Source of the DNA: DASWJZ01 sp963814905
Lineage (GTDB): Bacteria; Pseudomonadota; Alphaproteobacteria; Rhizobiales; Afifellaceae
DNA length: 64,000 nt
NCBI GenBank assembly: GCA_963814905.1
Contig: CAWFEM010000008.1
Location: 1-64,000, forward strand
Direction: 5' to 3'
The notes under the pieces are model-generated. The model saw only the letters and a list, made by a program, of their open reading frames with translations, had not been told where the DNA came from and ran no database searches. The translations under genes were made by a program, and so were the position numbers. Every line of letters begins with the position of its first letter. Positions within the stretch are counted from its first letter, which is position 1. Shown piece by piece: positions 24,548 through 34,534 of the stretch.

Positions 24548-26953
24548 ATGAAATTCACTCTCTCCTGGCTGAAGGACTACCTTGAGACCGACGCGTCGGC
24601 GGACGAAGTCGCCGAGGCGCTGACCCATATCGGCCTTGAGGTGGAGGACATTCACAATCCGGCCGAGACGCTGAAGCCCTTCGTCATCGCCGACGTCGTG
24701 GAGGCGAAGCCGCATCCGAACGCCGACCGCCTGCGCGTCTGCTTGGTCGATCCGGGCACCGGAACGCCGGTCCAGGTCGTCTGCGGCGCGCCCAATGCCC
24801 GCACCGGCATGAAGGGCGTTTTTGCCGCTGCCGGCACGCACATCCCCGGCACCGCCATCGACCTGAAGGCCGGAACGATCCGCGGCGAAGCGTCGAACGG
24901 CATGCTCCTGTCGGAGCGCGAGCTGGGTCTGTCCGACGACCACGAGGGGATCGTCGATCTCCCTGCGGATGCGCCGGTCGGCGTCGCCTACGCCGCGTGG
25001 GCTGGCCTCGACGATCCGGTGATCGATATCGCCGTCACGCCGAACCGGCCTGACGCGCTCGGCGTCTACGGCATTGCGCGCGACCTCGCGGCGAAGGGGA
25101 TCGGTCGCCTGAAGCCGCTTGATACCGGCGCCGTCACCGGCACGTTCAAGAGCCCGATCGCCGTTGAGCTCCGCTTCGACGACCCGGAGAACAAGCCCTG
25201 TCCGCTCTTCGTCGGGCGCGCTTTCCGCGGCGTAACGAACGGCCCGTCGCCGGCCTGGATGCAGCGGCGGCTGCACGCCATCGGCCTTCGCCCGATCTCA
25301 GCGCTGGTCGACATCACCAACTACATCACCATGAGCTTCGCTCGGCCGCTTCACGTTTTCGACGCCGACAAGGTGACGGGCACGATCCATGCGCGGTTTG
25401 CCCGCGACGGCGAGACGATCGAGGCGCTCGACGGCAAGAACTACACGCTCGACGACGAGATGACCGTCATCGCCGACGATGCCGGCCCGGAAGGGATCGC
25501 CGGGATCATCGGCGGAGAAGTGACGGGGTGCGGGCCAGAGACGAAGAACGTCTTCCTGGAAGCCGCCTGGTTCGATCCGATCCGCACCGCGGCGACCGGC
25601 AGGAAGCTCGGCATCGTCTCCGATGCGCGCTTCCGTTTCGAGCGCGGCGTCGATCCGGCCTTCGTGGAGACCGGCGCGGAGATCGCCACGCGTCTGATCC
25701 TCGACCTTTGCGGCGGCGAGGCGTCGGAGCTTGTGATCGCCGGCAAGGCGCCGCGCCGCGATCTCTCCGTGCCCTTCCGCCTCGACCGGGTGAAGACCCT
25801 CGCCGGCGTCGACATCCCGCGCGAGGAGCAGGTGGAGATCCTGCATGCGCTCGGCTTCATCGCCGCCGGTACGGGCAAGGAGGTGGTGGCCGAAGTGCCG
25901 TCCTGGCGCCCGGACATCAACGGCGAGGCCGACCTCGTCGAGGAGGTCGTGCGCATCTACGGCCTCGACAAGGTCGCGCATGTGGCCCTACCGCGCCTTG
26001 AGACGGTGACCGGCCGCCACGTCACGATCGCGCAGCGCCGCCGCTTCACCGCGGCGCGGGCGCTTGCCGCGCGCGGGCTGAACGAGGCGATGACGTGGTC
26101 GTTCCTGCCGAAGGCGCAGGCCGAGCTCTTCGGCGGCGGGCAGGCGGAGCTGGCGCTCGCCAATCCGATCTCCTCGGAGCTCTCCGACATGCGGCCGTCG
26201 CTGCTTCCCAACCTGATCGCCGCGGCGGGGCGTAACGTGGCGCGCGGCTTCGCCGATCTCGCGCTCTGCGAGGTCGGGCAGGTCTATGGCGGCGACCGGC
26301 CGGAGGACGAGTCGGTGAGCGCCGCCGGCATCCGCCGCGGCCATGACGGCCCGCGCCACTGGTCGAAGCCGCGCCGCGCCGTCGATATCTTCGACGCCAA
26401 GGCCGACGCGGAGGCCGTGCTCGCCGCGATCGGCGCACCGGTCGACAAGCTGCAGACCTTTGCCGAAGGCCCGGCCTGGTATCATCCCGGCCGCGTCGGC
26501 GAGTTCCGGCTCGGGCCGAAGAACCGGCTCGCGGTCTTCGGCGAGGTGCATCCGCGCGTGCTCGCCGCGATGGACGTGACCGGCCCGCTCGTCGCCTTCG
26601 AGGTCGATCTGAACGCTGTGCCGCTGCCTAAGAGTGCGCGCACCACGCGCCCCGCGCTCGACGCCTCGCAGTTCCAGGCCGTGACCCGCGATTTCGCCTT
26701 CGTCGTGGAAGCCGGCGTGGCGGCGGAGAAGATCGTCCGCGCTGCCAAGGGCGCCGACAAGGCGCTGGTGGAGAGCGTCTCCGTCTTCGACGTTTTCGCC
26801 GGCGAGGCGATCGGGGCGGGGCGGAAATCGGTCGCGATCGAGGTCACGCTGCAGCCGCGCGACCGGACGCTGACCGACGAGGAGATCGACAGGGTTTCAG
26901 GCGCAATCGTTGCGGCCGTGACGAAGGCGACCGGCGGCGAGCTTCGGAGCTGA
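24548..26953 (+). CDS. pheT: Phenylalanine-tRNA ligase beta subunit
   Basis: The 801-residue beta subunit of PheRS. The N-terminal EMAP/OB-type tRNA-binding domain spans about residues 40-150 (ADRLRVCLVDPGTG), B3/4 editing domain about 205-375, B5 about 400-475 and the C-terminal ferredoxin-fold anticodon-binding domain (FDX-ACB) about 710-800 (TRDFAFVVEAGV). Full length for the family. It is separated from pheS by about 900 bases that hold a DUF1127 gene and a nucleotidyltransferase gene. Confidence 0.97.
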   Translation: MKFTLSWLKDYLETDASADEVAEALTHIGLEVEDIHNPAETLKPFVIADVVEAKPHPNADRLRVCLVDPGTGTPVQVVCGAPNARTGMKGVFAAAGTHIPGTAIDLKAGTIRGEASNGMLLSERELGLSDDHEGIVDLPADAPVGVAYAAWAGLDDPVIDIAVTPNRPDALGVYGIARDLAAKGIGRLKPLDTGAVTGTFKSPIAVELRFDDPENKPCPLFVGRAFRGVTNGPSPAWMQRRLHAIGLRPISALVDITNYITMSFARPLHVFDADKVTGTIHARFARDGETIEALDGKNYTLDDEMTVIADDAGPEGIAGIIGGEVTGCGPETKNVFLEAAWFDPIRTAATGRKLGIVSDARFRFERGVDPAFVETGAEIATRLILDLCGGEASELVIAGKAPRRDLSVPFRLDRVKTLAGVDIPREEQVEILHALGFIAAGTGKEVVAEVPSWRPDINGEADLVEEVVRIYGLDKVAHVALPRLETVTGRHVTIAQRRRFTAARALAARGLNEAMTWSFLPKAQAELFGGGQAELALANPISSELSDMRPSLLPNLIAAAGRNVARGFADLALCEVGQVYGGDRPEDESVSAAGIRRGHDGPRHWSKPRRAVDIFDAKADAEAVLAAIGAPVDKLQTFAEGPAWYHPGRVGEFRLGPKNRLAVFGEVHPRVLAAMDVTGPLVAFEVDLNAVPLPKSARTTRPALDASQFQAVTRDFAFVVEAGVAAEKIVRAAKGADKALVESVSVFDVFAGEAIGAGRKSVAIEVTLQPRDRTLTDEEIDRVSGAIVAAVTKATGGELRS

Positions 26954-27223
26954 GCGACTTGCTTTGTTCGCCTCTCCGTGGCGTCCCGCCGCTAGGCCCT
27001 TGATATCCTTGGATAAACTGTGGATTGTCACGGTCTCGCCACGAGAAAGGTGAGTGCGCGCAATGGCTTATGCGGCGTTGGCCTTTTGTTTCTCACAATG
27101 AGGCGACGGCTCGGTTTTGGAGACAGAACCGGAACATTAACCATGTCAAAGGCTTAGCGGAATCGCCGTCGCGGGCAGGAGGAGATGCACCTCCGGCGGC
27201 CGCGGTTTGCCTACCGCCCCGCC

Positions 27224-27718
27224 TCACGCGATCGCGTCGAGCTGCTCTTCCGTCAGCGTGCCCGGCACGATGGTGATCGGCACCGGGAAGGAGCCGGCTC
27301 CGCGCCCGGCGATCGCCGTCACCAGCGGCCCCGGGCCCTCGGAACTGTCGCCCGCCGCGAGCACCAGGACGGCGATGTCCTCGTCGCCCTCGATCAGGTC
27401 GCGGATCTCGTCGGCGCGCTTCCCCTCGCGGATGACGATCTCCGGGTCGATGTTGGAGAGGTCGCGCGCCCGCGCCGCGAACTTGGCGAGCGTCGTCTGC
27501 GCCTGCTCCATCGCCTCCTGGCGGATGATGTCCTCAACGCCGGCAAAGCCCTGCGGCCCCTCCGGCTCGATGACGAACAGGAGCACGACGGCGCCGCTCG
27601 TATGGCCAGCGCGACGCGCCGCGAAGGAGAGCGCGATCAGGCACTCCGGCGTGTCGTCGATGACGACGAGGAATTTGCGCTTGTGCCCTTCCTCGCGGGC
27701 ACGTCTCGGCCGCATCAT
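27224..27718 (-). CDS. Universal stress protein family
   Basis: A 164-residue single-domain UspA-like protein. The fold opens with KFLVVIDDTPECLIALSFAA and contains VVLLFVIEPEGPQGF and ILVLAAGDSSEGPGPLVTAIAG. The loop corresponding to the ATP-binding motif is altered from G-x2-G-x9-G-S/T, so nucleotide binding is uncertain. The C-terminus carries VPITIVPGTLTEEQLDAIA. The 270 bases between pheT and this gene hold no supported feature. Confidence 0.85.
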   Translation of the reverse strand: MMRPRRAREEGHKRKFLVVIDDTPECLIALSFAARRAGHTSGAVVLLFVIEPEGPQGFAGVEDIIRQEAMEQAQTTLAKFAARARDLSNIDPEIVIREGKRADEIRDLIEGDEDIAVLVLAAGDSSEGPGPLVTAIAGRGAGSFPVPITIVPGTLTEEQLDAIA

Positions 27719-27775
27719 CTTGTCATGCTGCCATTAGCCGGCGGCCAATCGCAAGATGAACCGGTAGCCCATCCC

Positions 27776-27867
27776 GTAGCCCGCATGGAGCGAAGCGCAA
27801 TGCGGGGACACGCGCAATGCGGGGACACGCGGAACTCCCGGATTTCGCTTCGCTTCATCCGGGCTAC
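27776..27867. repeat. Second palindromic repeat family, with a 17-base tandem duplication
   Basis: It is bounded by GTAGCCCG on the left and CGGGCTAC on the right. An internal tandem duplication GCGCAATGCGGGGACAC occurs at 27795-27811 and 27812-27828. Similar elements are frequent between genes in Rhizobiales. It lies just downstream of trpS (minus strand), between trpS and the universal stress protein gene. Confidence 0.6.
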
Positions 27868-27887
27868 GCGCGGTATGCGGGCGCGGC

Positions 27888-28931
27888 TCACCGCCCGGTC
27901 CTGAGCCACCCGACGATGTCCTTCACGTCGTCCATGATCGGGCCGGCGATGACGCGGGCGCGCGCCGCGCCGTCGGCGAGGACGGCGTCGATATGCCCCG
28001 GATCGTCGAGAAGGCGGCGCATCTCACCCGCGATCGGCGCGAGCTTCTCAACCGCCAGTTCCGAAAGCACCGGCTTGAAGGCGGAGAACTGCGCTCCGCC
28101 GAATTCCTTCAGCACCGCGTCGCGCGGTTTGCCGGCGAGCGCGGCGTAGATATCGACGAGGTTCTCCGCCTCCGGCCGTCCGGCAAGCCCCTTCGCCTCG
28201 GAGGGAAGCGGCTCCGGATCGGTCTTCGCCTTCCGGATCTTCTGCGCGATCATGTCGGCGTCGTCGGTCAGGTTGATGCGCGACATGTCGGAGGGCTCCG
28301 ACTTCGACATCTTCCTGGTGCCGTCGCGCAAACTCATGACGCGCGTCGCCGGCCCGGTGATCATCGGCTCCGGCAGCGGGAAGAACTGCTCGCCGTGTCC
28401 GTGCGCCGCGATCGATTCGGAGAAGTCGTTGTTGAATTTCTGCGCGATGTCGCGGGCAAGCTCCAGGTGCTGCTTCTGGTCCTCGCCGACCGGCACGTGC
28501 GTTCCCTTGTAGACCAGGATGTCGGCCGCCATCAGGTTCGGATAGGCGTAGAGCCCGACGGAGGCGTTCTCGCGATCCTTGCCGGCCTTCTCCTTGAACT
28601 GCGTCATGCGGTTCAGCCAGCCGAGCCGCGCCACGCAATTGAACACCCAGGCGAGCTCGGCGTGCTCGTGCACCTGGCTCTGATTGAAGATGATGGAGCG
28701 CTTCGGGTCGAGGCCGCAGGCGAGATAGGCGGCGGTGACGCCGCGGATGTTCTGCACGAGCTCCTTCGGATCCTGGAAGATCGTGATCGCGTGCATGTCG
28801 ACCACGCAGTAGATGCACGAATGCGTCTCCTGCATGGCGATCCAGTTCACCATCGCGCCCAGGTAGTTGCCGAGATGGAGCGCCGCCGTCGGCTGCATGC
28901 CGGAGAAGACGCGTTCGGGGAATTCGCTCAT
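27888..28931 (-). CDS. trpS: Tryptophan-tRNA ligase
   Basis: A 347-residue class I synthetase that charges tRNA-Trp. The HIGH-equivalent motif is in PTAALHLGNYLGA near residue 14, and the KMSKS motif is intact in GTRKMSKSEPSD. Full-length bacterial TrpRS is about 330-350 residues. The ATG at 28931 (MSEFPERVFSGMQ) is preferred, since codons upstream in this frame lie in non-coding sequence before murJ and have no similarity. It follows murJ by 80 bases on the same strand. Confidence 0.96.
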   Translation of the reverse strand: MSEFPERVFSGMQPTAALHLGNYLGAMVNWIAMQETHSCIYCVVDMHAITIFQDPKELVQNIRGVTAAYLACGLDPKRSIIFNQSQVHEHAELAWVFNCVARLGWLNRMTQFKEKAGKDRENASVGLYAYPNLMAADILVYKGTHVPVGEDQKQHLELARDIAQKFNNDFSESIAAHGHGEQFFPLPEPMITGPATRVMSLRDGTRKMSKSEPSDMSRINLTDDADMIAQKIRKAKTDPEPLPSEAKGLAGRPEAENLVDIYAALAGKPRDAVLKEFGGAQFSAFKPVLSELAVEKLAPIAGEMRRLLDDPGHIDAVLADGAARARVIAGPIMDDVKDIVGWLRTGR

Positions 28932-29011
28932 GGATGCGCTCGACAGGGCTTTTTCGCTGGGATGGGCGTAGGCGGCGCGCTTATCGCCAAACGGGGCGGC
29001 GCACGCAAGCG

Positions 29012-30577
29012 TCAGGAAGCCGGACGCTTGCGGAAATTCCTGACCAGCGCGCGGATATCGGCGGCGCCGGTGAGCTGGGCTGCGGCGAAATAGATGAGCG
29101 CGCCGCCGAGGACGAGGAGGAGAAGCGCCCCGATCTGGGCGGCGAGCGGGGTCTCGGCCCGCAGGTAGGGCTGAAGCACCTTTAGGCCGCCATAGAGCGC
29201 CGCGGCCATGAGGATGCAGCAGACGACGATGCGCGGGATGTTCGTGCGCGCGGTTGCATCGAGCGCGAAATGGCCTCGCCGCCACAGCGTGAAGGCGAGC
29301 AGGCTCGCGTTCAGCCATCCCGCGGCGGCTTCGGCCGTCGCGATCCCCGTTTCGTGGATCAGCGGGAAGAGGGAGAGCGCCAGCGCGACATTGAGCAACG
29401 CCGACGCGCCGGCGATCAGCATCGGCGTCCGCGTGTCCTCGCGCGCGAAATAGCCCGGCGTGAACACCTTGATCATGACGAAGGCGGGGAGGCCGATGGC
29501 GAAGACGGAGAGCGCGCTCGCGGTGATTGCCGTCGTTTCCGGCGTGAAGGCGCCGCGCTCGTAAAGCACGCGAACGATGACGACGGCGATGGTGGCGATG
29601 GCCGCCGCCGCCGGCAGCGTCAGGAACAGCGCGAACTCCAGTGCGCGGTTCTGGTTGTGGACCGCTTCACGCTGGTGACCGGCCTTGAGCGCGCGCGAAA
29701 GCTCCGGCAGGAGCACGACGCCGATCGCGATTCCGACGACGCCGAGCGGAAGCTGGTAGACGCGGTCGGCATATTGCAGGACCGCGATCGCGCCTTCCTT
29801 GGTGGAGGCGATGATCTGTCCAACGAAGAGGTTGATCTGCGTGATGCCGCCGGCCGCCGCCGCCGGCGCGGCGAGCCACAGGAGCCGCTTCACGCTTGGC
29901 GTCAGCTGCGGGCGTCTCAAGCGAACGGAGAAGCCGATCCGGTGGGCGGCGACCGCGACCCAGACAAGCTGCGCCACGCCCGCCACCGGTATCGACCAGC
30001 CGAGGACGAGACCGACCGTCACCGTATCGAGCTTGAAAAAGAGCGCTGCCGTCAGCGCCGCCACCGCGGTGATGTTCAAGAGAAGCGGCGCCAGCGCCGC
30101 GACCAGGAAGCGCCGATGCGCGTTCAGGACGCCCGACACCATCGCGGTCAGCGACATGCACAGGAGATACGGGAACATGATGCGGAAGAGCGTCACGGTC
30201 AGCGCGAACTTGTCCGGGTCCTCGGTGAAGCCGGGCGCGATCAGCGTCACGATCAGCGGCGTCGCGATCATCACGACCGCGGTCAGCGCGAGAAGCACGA
30301 AGAGGAGTGCCGCGAGCACGTCCTCGGCGAATTTGCGCGCCGCCTCCTCGCCCTCGCCTTCGAGCGTGCGCGCGAAGAGCGGAATGAAGGCGGAGTTGAA
30401 GGCGCCTTCCGCGAACAGCCTGCGGAAGAGGTTGGGGAAGCGGAAAGCGGCGTAGAAGGCGTCGGCGACCGGGCCGGCGCCGAGCGCCCCGGCGATCATG
30501 GTTTCCCGCACGAAGCCGAGAAGCCGCGAGGCCAGCGTCGCGCCGCCGACATTCACGAACTGGCGGACGAGGCTCAT
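29012..30577 (-). CDS. murJ: Lipid II flippase MurJ (MviN)
   Basis: A 521-residue integral membrane protein of the MOP superfamily that flips the peptidoglycan precursor lipid II across the inner membrane. About fourteen hydrophobic segments are visible. The opening MSLVRQFVNVGGATLASRLL and FYAAFRFPNLFRRLFAEGAF, with the conserved cationic arginines, are diagnostic. It lies between a hypothetical gene and trpS, in the glnD-murJ-trpS order typical of Rhizobiales. Confidence 0.95.
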   Translation of the reverse strand: MSLVRQFVNVGGATLASRLLGFVRETMIAGALGAGPVADAFYAAFRFPNLFRRLFAEGAFNSAFIPLFARTLEGEGEEAARKFAEDVLAALLFVLLALTAVVMIATPLIVTLIAPGFTEDPDKFALTVTLFRIMFPYLLCMSLTAMVSGVLNAHRRFLVAALAPLLLNITAVAALTAALFFKLDTVTVGLVLGWSIPVAGVAQLVWVAVAAHRIGFSVRLRRPQLTPSVKRLLWLAAPAAAAGGITQINLFVGQIIASTKEGAIAVLQYADRVYQLPLGVVGIAIGVVLLPELSRALKAGHQREAVHNQNRALEFALFLTLPAAAAIATIAVVIVRVLYERGAFTPETTAITASALSVFAIGLPAFVMIKVFTPGYFAREDTRTPMLIAGASALLNVALALSLFPLIHETGIATAEAAAGWLNASLLAFTLWRRGHFALDATARTNIPRIVVCCILMAAALYGGLKVLQPYLRAETPLAAQIGALLLLVLGGALIYFAAAQLTGAADIRALVRNFRKRPAS

Positions 30578-30694
30578 GGGGGAGGGCTTTCCTGCTGATC
30601 TTTCGGCGCCGGGCCCGTGCTTCGGCCGTTCGGCGGGCGATCCGATTCGGGGGCCGCGCCCCTGCCTAATCCCGCCCCGCCGAAAATTGAAGCG

Positions 30695-31450
30695 TCAACC
30701 GCAGACGTTGCGGACCGGCTTGGCGTTGCCGAGGATCGCGCCGATATCGGGCGAAATTCCGAAGCCGAAGAACACGCTGAACTCGTCCGGCTTGAGGATG
30801 CCTTCGGTAACGAGGGCACGGATCGCGACGACGATTTCCTCGTGCGTCTTGGCAAGCTCCCGCGTCGTCTGGTCGAGATCGTCGGCGAAGGCCCTGATCG
30901 CCTCGCCGTTGGCGCGCGCTTCGTTGCGCGCGCGCTCCGCCAGATTGACCTTGGTCCAATAGGCGGCGGCTCTCACCTGGCGAATTTCCACGGCATAGGA
31001 CTTGATCGCGTCGACCAGCGAACGGTGCCAGTAGTCCTGGCAGAGATGCCTGGGCTTGGTGCGCGCGTTGCAAAGGAGGTAGGTCGCGCGCTTCATCATC
31101 GCGGCGTCGGGTCCGCCGAGGCCCACCCGGTTGGCGCTGACGGCGGCGAGCCACCGGCTCGACGCGGCGCGGGCGGCGGCTTCGGCCTCCTCCGAGCATT
31201 GGCGAAGATCGGCGTCCGACCAGGCGCTGTCGTCGGTCTGCGGCGTGGTTTCCGCGGAACGGCGGCCGGTGGCTGCGTCAATGGCATCCGAGACCTGCGG
31301 CGTGGGCGCCGTCCAGAGATAGCCGGCGACGCCCAACCCCACGCCGATCGTGATCATGGCGAAAGCGGCCAGCACGAAGCCGCCGGCAAACAAGCCCCCA
31401 CGCTCCGTTTGCCGCGGCGTCAGATCCCGAAATCCGTTCGACGTCGCCAT
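30695..31450 (-). CDS. Conserved hypothetical membrane protein
   Basis: A 251-residue protein with one hydrophobic segment (about residues 22-45) and a large extracytoplasmic domain. Cysteine-containing stretches are LRQCSEEAEAA, TYLLCNARTKPRHLCQDYWH and VRNVCG at the extreme C-terminus, which may form disulfides. The central part is helical and charged. I do not recognise a characterised family. It sits between glnD and murJ, so a cell-envelope role is plausible but only inferred from position. Confidence 0.7.
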   Translation of the reverse strand: MATSNGFRDLTPRQTERGGLFAGGFVLAAFAMITIGVGLGVAGYLWTAPTPQVSDAIDAATGRRSAETTPQTDDSAWSDADLRQCSEEAEAAARAASSRWLAAVSANRVGLGGPDAAMMKRATYLLCNARTKPRHLCQDYWHRSLVDAIKSYAVEIRQVRAAAYWTKVNLAERARNEARANGEAIRAFADDLDQTTRELAKTHEEIVVAIRALVTEGILKPDEFSVFFGFGISPDIGAILGNAKPVRNVCG

Positions 31451-31555
31451 GCGGCAATGCCCATTTCCGGCCGTGCCGGCGGGAGACTATCGGCAAAGGT
31501 TCAACGACGGCTTAAGCCGCGTTTCCGGCCGGATTTCCGGGCCGGGCGTGCATTC

Positions 31556-34387
31556 TCAGGAGATCGCGACCTCGCGCGCCGACGTTTCCGCCGCCGCCCC
31601 GGCGCCGATTGCGTCGAGGAGGTTCTTCTTGATGCGGGTCACGCGCGCCTTGGCGACGATCTTATGGCCCACGAGGTCGGTCACGTAGAAGGTGTCGACG
31701 GCACGCTCGCCGAAAGTCGCGATATGCGCGGAGGCGATGTCGAGGCTGAGCTCCGAGATCGTGTGGGTGAGATCGTAGAGGAGGCCGTTGCGGTCGAGGC
31801 ATTCCACCTCGATCACGGTGAAGCGGTCGGAGAGCTCGTTGTCGAGCCGCACCTCCGGCTCGATCTTGAAGGCGTCGCGCCGGCGGCTCTTCTGGCGCTT
31901 GCCGGCGAGCGCCTCCTGCAGGTTGACGCTGCCTTGCAGCTCCTGCTCGATCAGGGCGGCGATCCGTTTGCCGCGGCGCTCCTCGTCCTCATCGCTGTTG
32001 AAGGCGCGGCCGACAATGACGGTGTCGAGCGCCCGCCCGTCGGCGGTCGTATAGATCTGCGCGTCGACGATATTGGCCTCGCAGGCCGCGCAGGCGCCGG
32101 CGACGACGGAGAGGAGCCGCGGGTGGTCGGGCGCGAGCACGGTCAGCTCGGTCGCCGCCTCGAACGCCATCGGACGCACCTCGAAGGCGAATTTCAGGCC
32201 CTGCGCGTCGGCGCTGCGCACGAAGGCGGCGTGGCGTGCCTGGCGCTCCTCGTCGACGCGCAGCCAATAGGCGGGGTAGTGCAGGTCGAGATAGCGTTCG
32301 CGCTCCTTCTCCGGCCAGTCCTTCAGCCGCTCGCCGAGCGCTGCGCGCGCCTGCGCGAGCTGCTGCCCGCGCGAGCCGGCGCTGAAGCCGCCGGTCAGAA
32401 TCGGCTCCGTCTCGTAATAGAGAGCGCGCAGGAGCTGGCCCTTCCAGCCGTTCCAAACGCCCGGGCCGACGGCGCGGATGTCGCAGACGGTGAGGATGAC
32501 AAGCAGCTTCAGCCGGTCCATCGACTGCACGGTGGTGGCGAAATCGAGAATCGTGCGGCGGTCCGCGAGGTCGCGCGACTGGGCGATGCGCGACATCGTC
32601 AGGTGCTCCTCGATGAGCCACGCGACGAGCTCCGTCTGCCCGGGGGTCAGGCCGAAGCGCGGGCATAGGCGGCGCGCCACCTTGGCGCCGGCGGTCGAAT
32701 GGTCCTCCGGCCGGCCCTTGGCGATATCGTGCAGGAAGAGCGCGACGGTCAGCACCGTCATATCTTTGATGGAGGGAAGGATCTTCGCGGAGAGCGGATG
32801 GTCTTCCATGAGCCGCCCGGTGCGGATGGCGGACAGGATGCCGATCGCGCGCAGCAGATGCTCGTCCACCGTGTAGTGATGGTACATGTTGAACTGCATC
32901 ATCGCCACGACCTTGCCGAAGTCGGGGATGAAGCGGCCGAGAACGCCGGCCTCGTTCATATGGCGCAGCACCGGCTCGGCGTGCTCCGGATCGCAGAGGA
33001 TTTCGAGGAAGAGCCGGTTCGCCTGCGGGTCCTGCTGCACCTTGCGATCCAAGCGCTTCAGCGACTTGCTGATCAGCCTGAGCGCGTCGGGATGGAAGGG
33101 GAGGTCGTTCTTTCCCGCTTCGTGGAAGATGCGGATGAGGTTCACCGGGTCGCGCTCGAAAACGTCGTCTCCGGCGACGTTGATCCGCCCGTGGTCGATC
33201 ACGAAGTCCGTCGTCCCCTTGATGACGCGCCGGCTTTTCCGCATTCCGCGCAGGAAGCGGTTCAGCCGCGGCGCCGTCTTCGCTTCGCGCTCCTCAAGCT
33301 CCGCGCAGACGATGCGGGTCAGGTCGCCGACGTCCTTGGCGACCAGGAAATAGTGCTTCATGAAGCGCTCGGCGGCCTGCAGGCCCGGATGCTTCTGGTA
33401 GCCGAGGCGGCGCGCCAGCTCCGGCTGCAGGTCGAAGGAGAGCCGTTCCTCCGCCCGCCCCGCAATGAAATGCATGTGGCAGCGCACCGCCCACAGAAAG
33501 TCGGCGCAGCGGCGGAACAGCGCGTATTCGGAGCGCGAGAGGAGCCCCGCATCGACGAGCGCCTCGTTGGTGCTGACGCGGTAATAATATTTGGCGATCC
33601 AGAACAGCGTCTGCAGGTCGCGTTGTCCGCCTTTCCCCTCCTTCACCTGCGGCTCGACCAGATAGCGCGACTGGCCGACGCGCCGATGGCGCTGGTCGCG
33701 CTCGGCGAGCTTCGCGGCGATGAATTCGCGCGCCGTCCCGGCGACGATCTCGTTCCTGAAGCGCGACTGAATCTCCTCGAACAGCGCCTCGTCGCCTGCG
33801 ATCAGGCGCGATTCCAGGAGCGCGGTGCGGATGGTCATGTCGTCGCGCACCGCTTTCAGCGTCTCGTTGACCGTGCGTGTGGCGTGGCCGACCTTCAGCC
33901 GCAAGTCCCAGAGCATGTAGAGGATGTATTCCGTCACGCTCTCCGACCACGCGGTCTGCTTCCACGGAAACAGGAACAGGAGGTCGATGTCGGAATAGGG
34001 CGCCAGCGTGCCCCGCCCGTAGCCGCCGACAGCCACCAGCGCCAGCCGCTCCGCCGCCGAGGGATTGCTCGCCGGGAACACCTGGCGCGTGGCGAAATCG
34101 AACAGCGCCTCGATGATCGTATCGGCGAGGGCGGCGAGCCGCTCCGCCGCGCGGGTGCCGCGCCCATCCTGCTCCAGGCGGCCGCGTACGATGAGGCGGC
34201 CGTTGTCGAGGATCTCGTGCATCAGCGCGAGCACCGCCTTGCGCGCGGCGGGCGAGGCCGGCCCGTGCTCCTCCGCGATTGCCGCGAGCTCGGCCTTCAG
34301 CCTGTCCTCGTCAACCGGGCTCTCCGCCAACCGCGACCGTTGCACCACAATCCCTCCGCCGTTGCGGAATGCGCGCCCGCTTAGCAT
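31556..34387 (-). CDS. glnD: Bifunctional uridylyltransferase/uridylyl-removing enzyme
   Basis: A 943-residue nitrogen sensor that adds UMP to PII proteins when glutamine is low and removes it when glutamine is high. The nucleotidyltransferase signature GGYGRGTLAPYSDIDLLF occupies residues 121-138. A PII-uridylyltransferase domain follows, and the HD hydrolase site is in FLHDIAKGRPEDHS. Two ACT domains that bind glutamine form the C-terminus (ELTVLAPDHPRLL; IEVECLDRNGLLYDLTH). Length and order are those of the Rhizobiales enzyme. Confidence 0.97.
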   Translation of the reverse strand: MLSGRAFRNGGGIVVQRSRLAESPVDEDRLKAELAAIAEEHGPASPAARKAVLALMHEILDNGRLIVRGRLEQDGRGTRAAERLAALADTIIEALFDFATRQVFPASNPSAAERLALVAVGGYGRGTLAPYSDIDLLFLFPWKQTAWSESVTEYILYMLWDLRLKVGHATRTVNETLKAVRDDMTIRTALLESRLIAGDEALFEEIQSRFRNEIVAGTAREFIAAKLAERDQRHRRVGQSRYLVEPQVKEGKGGQRDLQTLFWIAKYYYRVSTNEALVDAGLLSRSEYALFRRCADFLWAVRCHMHFIAGRAEERLSFDLQPELARRLGYQKHPGLQAAERFMKHYFLVAKDVGDLTRIVCAELEEREAKTAPRLNRFLRGMRKSRRVIKGTTDFVIDHGRINVAGDDVFERDPVNLIRIFHEAGKNDLPFHPDALRLISKSLKRLDRKVQQDPQANRLFLEILCDPEHAEPVLRHMNEAGVLGRFIPDFGKVVAMMQFNMYHHYTVDEHLLRAIGILSAIRTGRLMEDHPLSAKILPSIKDMTVLTVALFLHDIAKGRPEDHSTAGAKVARRLCPRFGLTPGQTELVAWLIEEHLTMSRIAQSRDLADRRTILDFATTVQSMDRLKLLVILTVCDIRAVGPGVWNGWKGQLLRALYYETEPILTGGFSAGSRGQQLAQARAALGERLKDWPEKERERYLDLHYPAYWLRVDEERQARHAAFVRSADAQGLKFAFEVRPMAFEAATELTVLAPDHPRLLSVVAGACAACEANIVDAQIYTTADGRALDTVIVGRAFNSDEDEERRGKRIAALIEQELQGSVNLQEALAGKRQKSRRRDAFKIEPEVRLDNELSDRFTVIEVECLDRNGLLYDLTHTISELSLDIASAHIATFGERAVDTFYVTDLVGHKIVAKARVTRIKKNLLDAIGAGAAAETSAREVAIS

Positions 34388-34534
34388 GGCTGCCCGTCCG
34401 AATGCACGCCGGTGACGCCGATGACGTTTTGCAACCGTTGCTGATTTCTGTTTAGCATCTGCCCGGGAGGGACGAACAAAGGGCGAGCCGGAACGGCGGC
34501 CTCGTGTCCCTGGCCGTGCGACCAGGCTGACGGG

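Noticed and set aside
27185..27904. A 239-codon frame with a strong ribosome-like site AGGAGGAG near 27180
   Set aside because: It is wholly antisense to the universal stress protein gene and reads as Arg-rich shadow sequence; the ribosome-like match is probably chance.
28932..29318. An N-terminal extension of trpS by 129 codons
   Set aside because: The added residues are antisense to the murJ 3' end and lack any similarity; the synthetase fold starts at the ATG at 28931.
30617..32668. A 683-codon plus-strand frame across the hypothetical gene and glnD
   Set aside because: It overlaps two well supported minus-strand genes, has low-complexity composition and no ribosome site.
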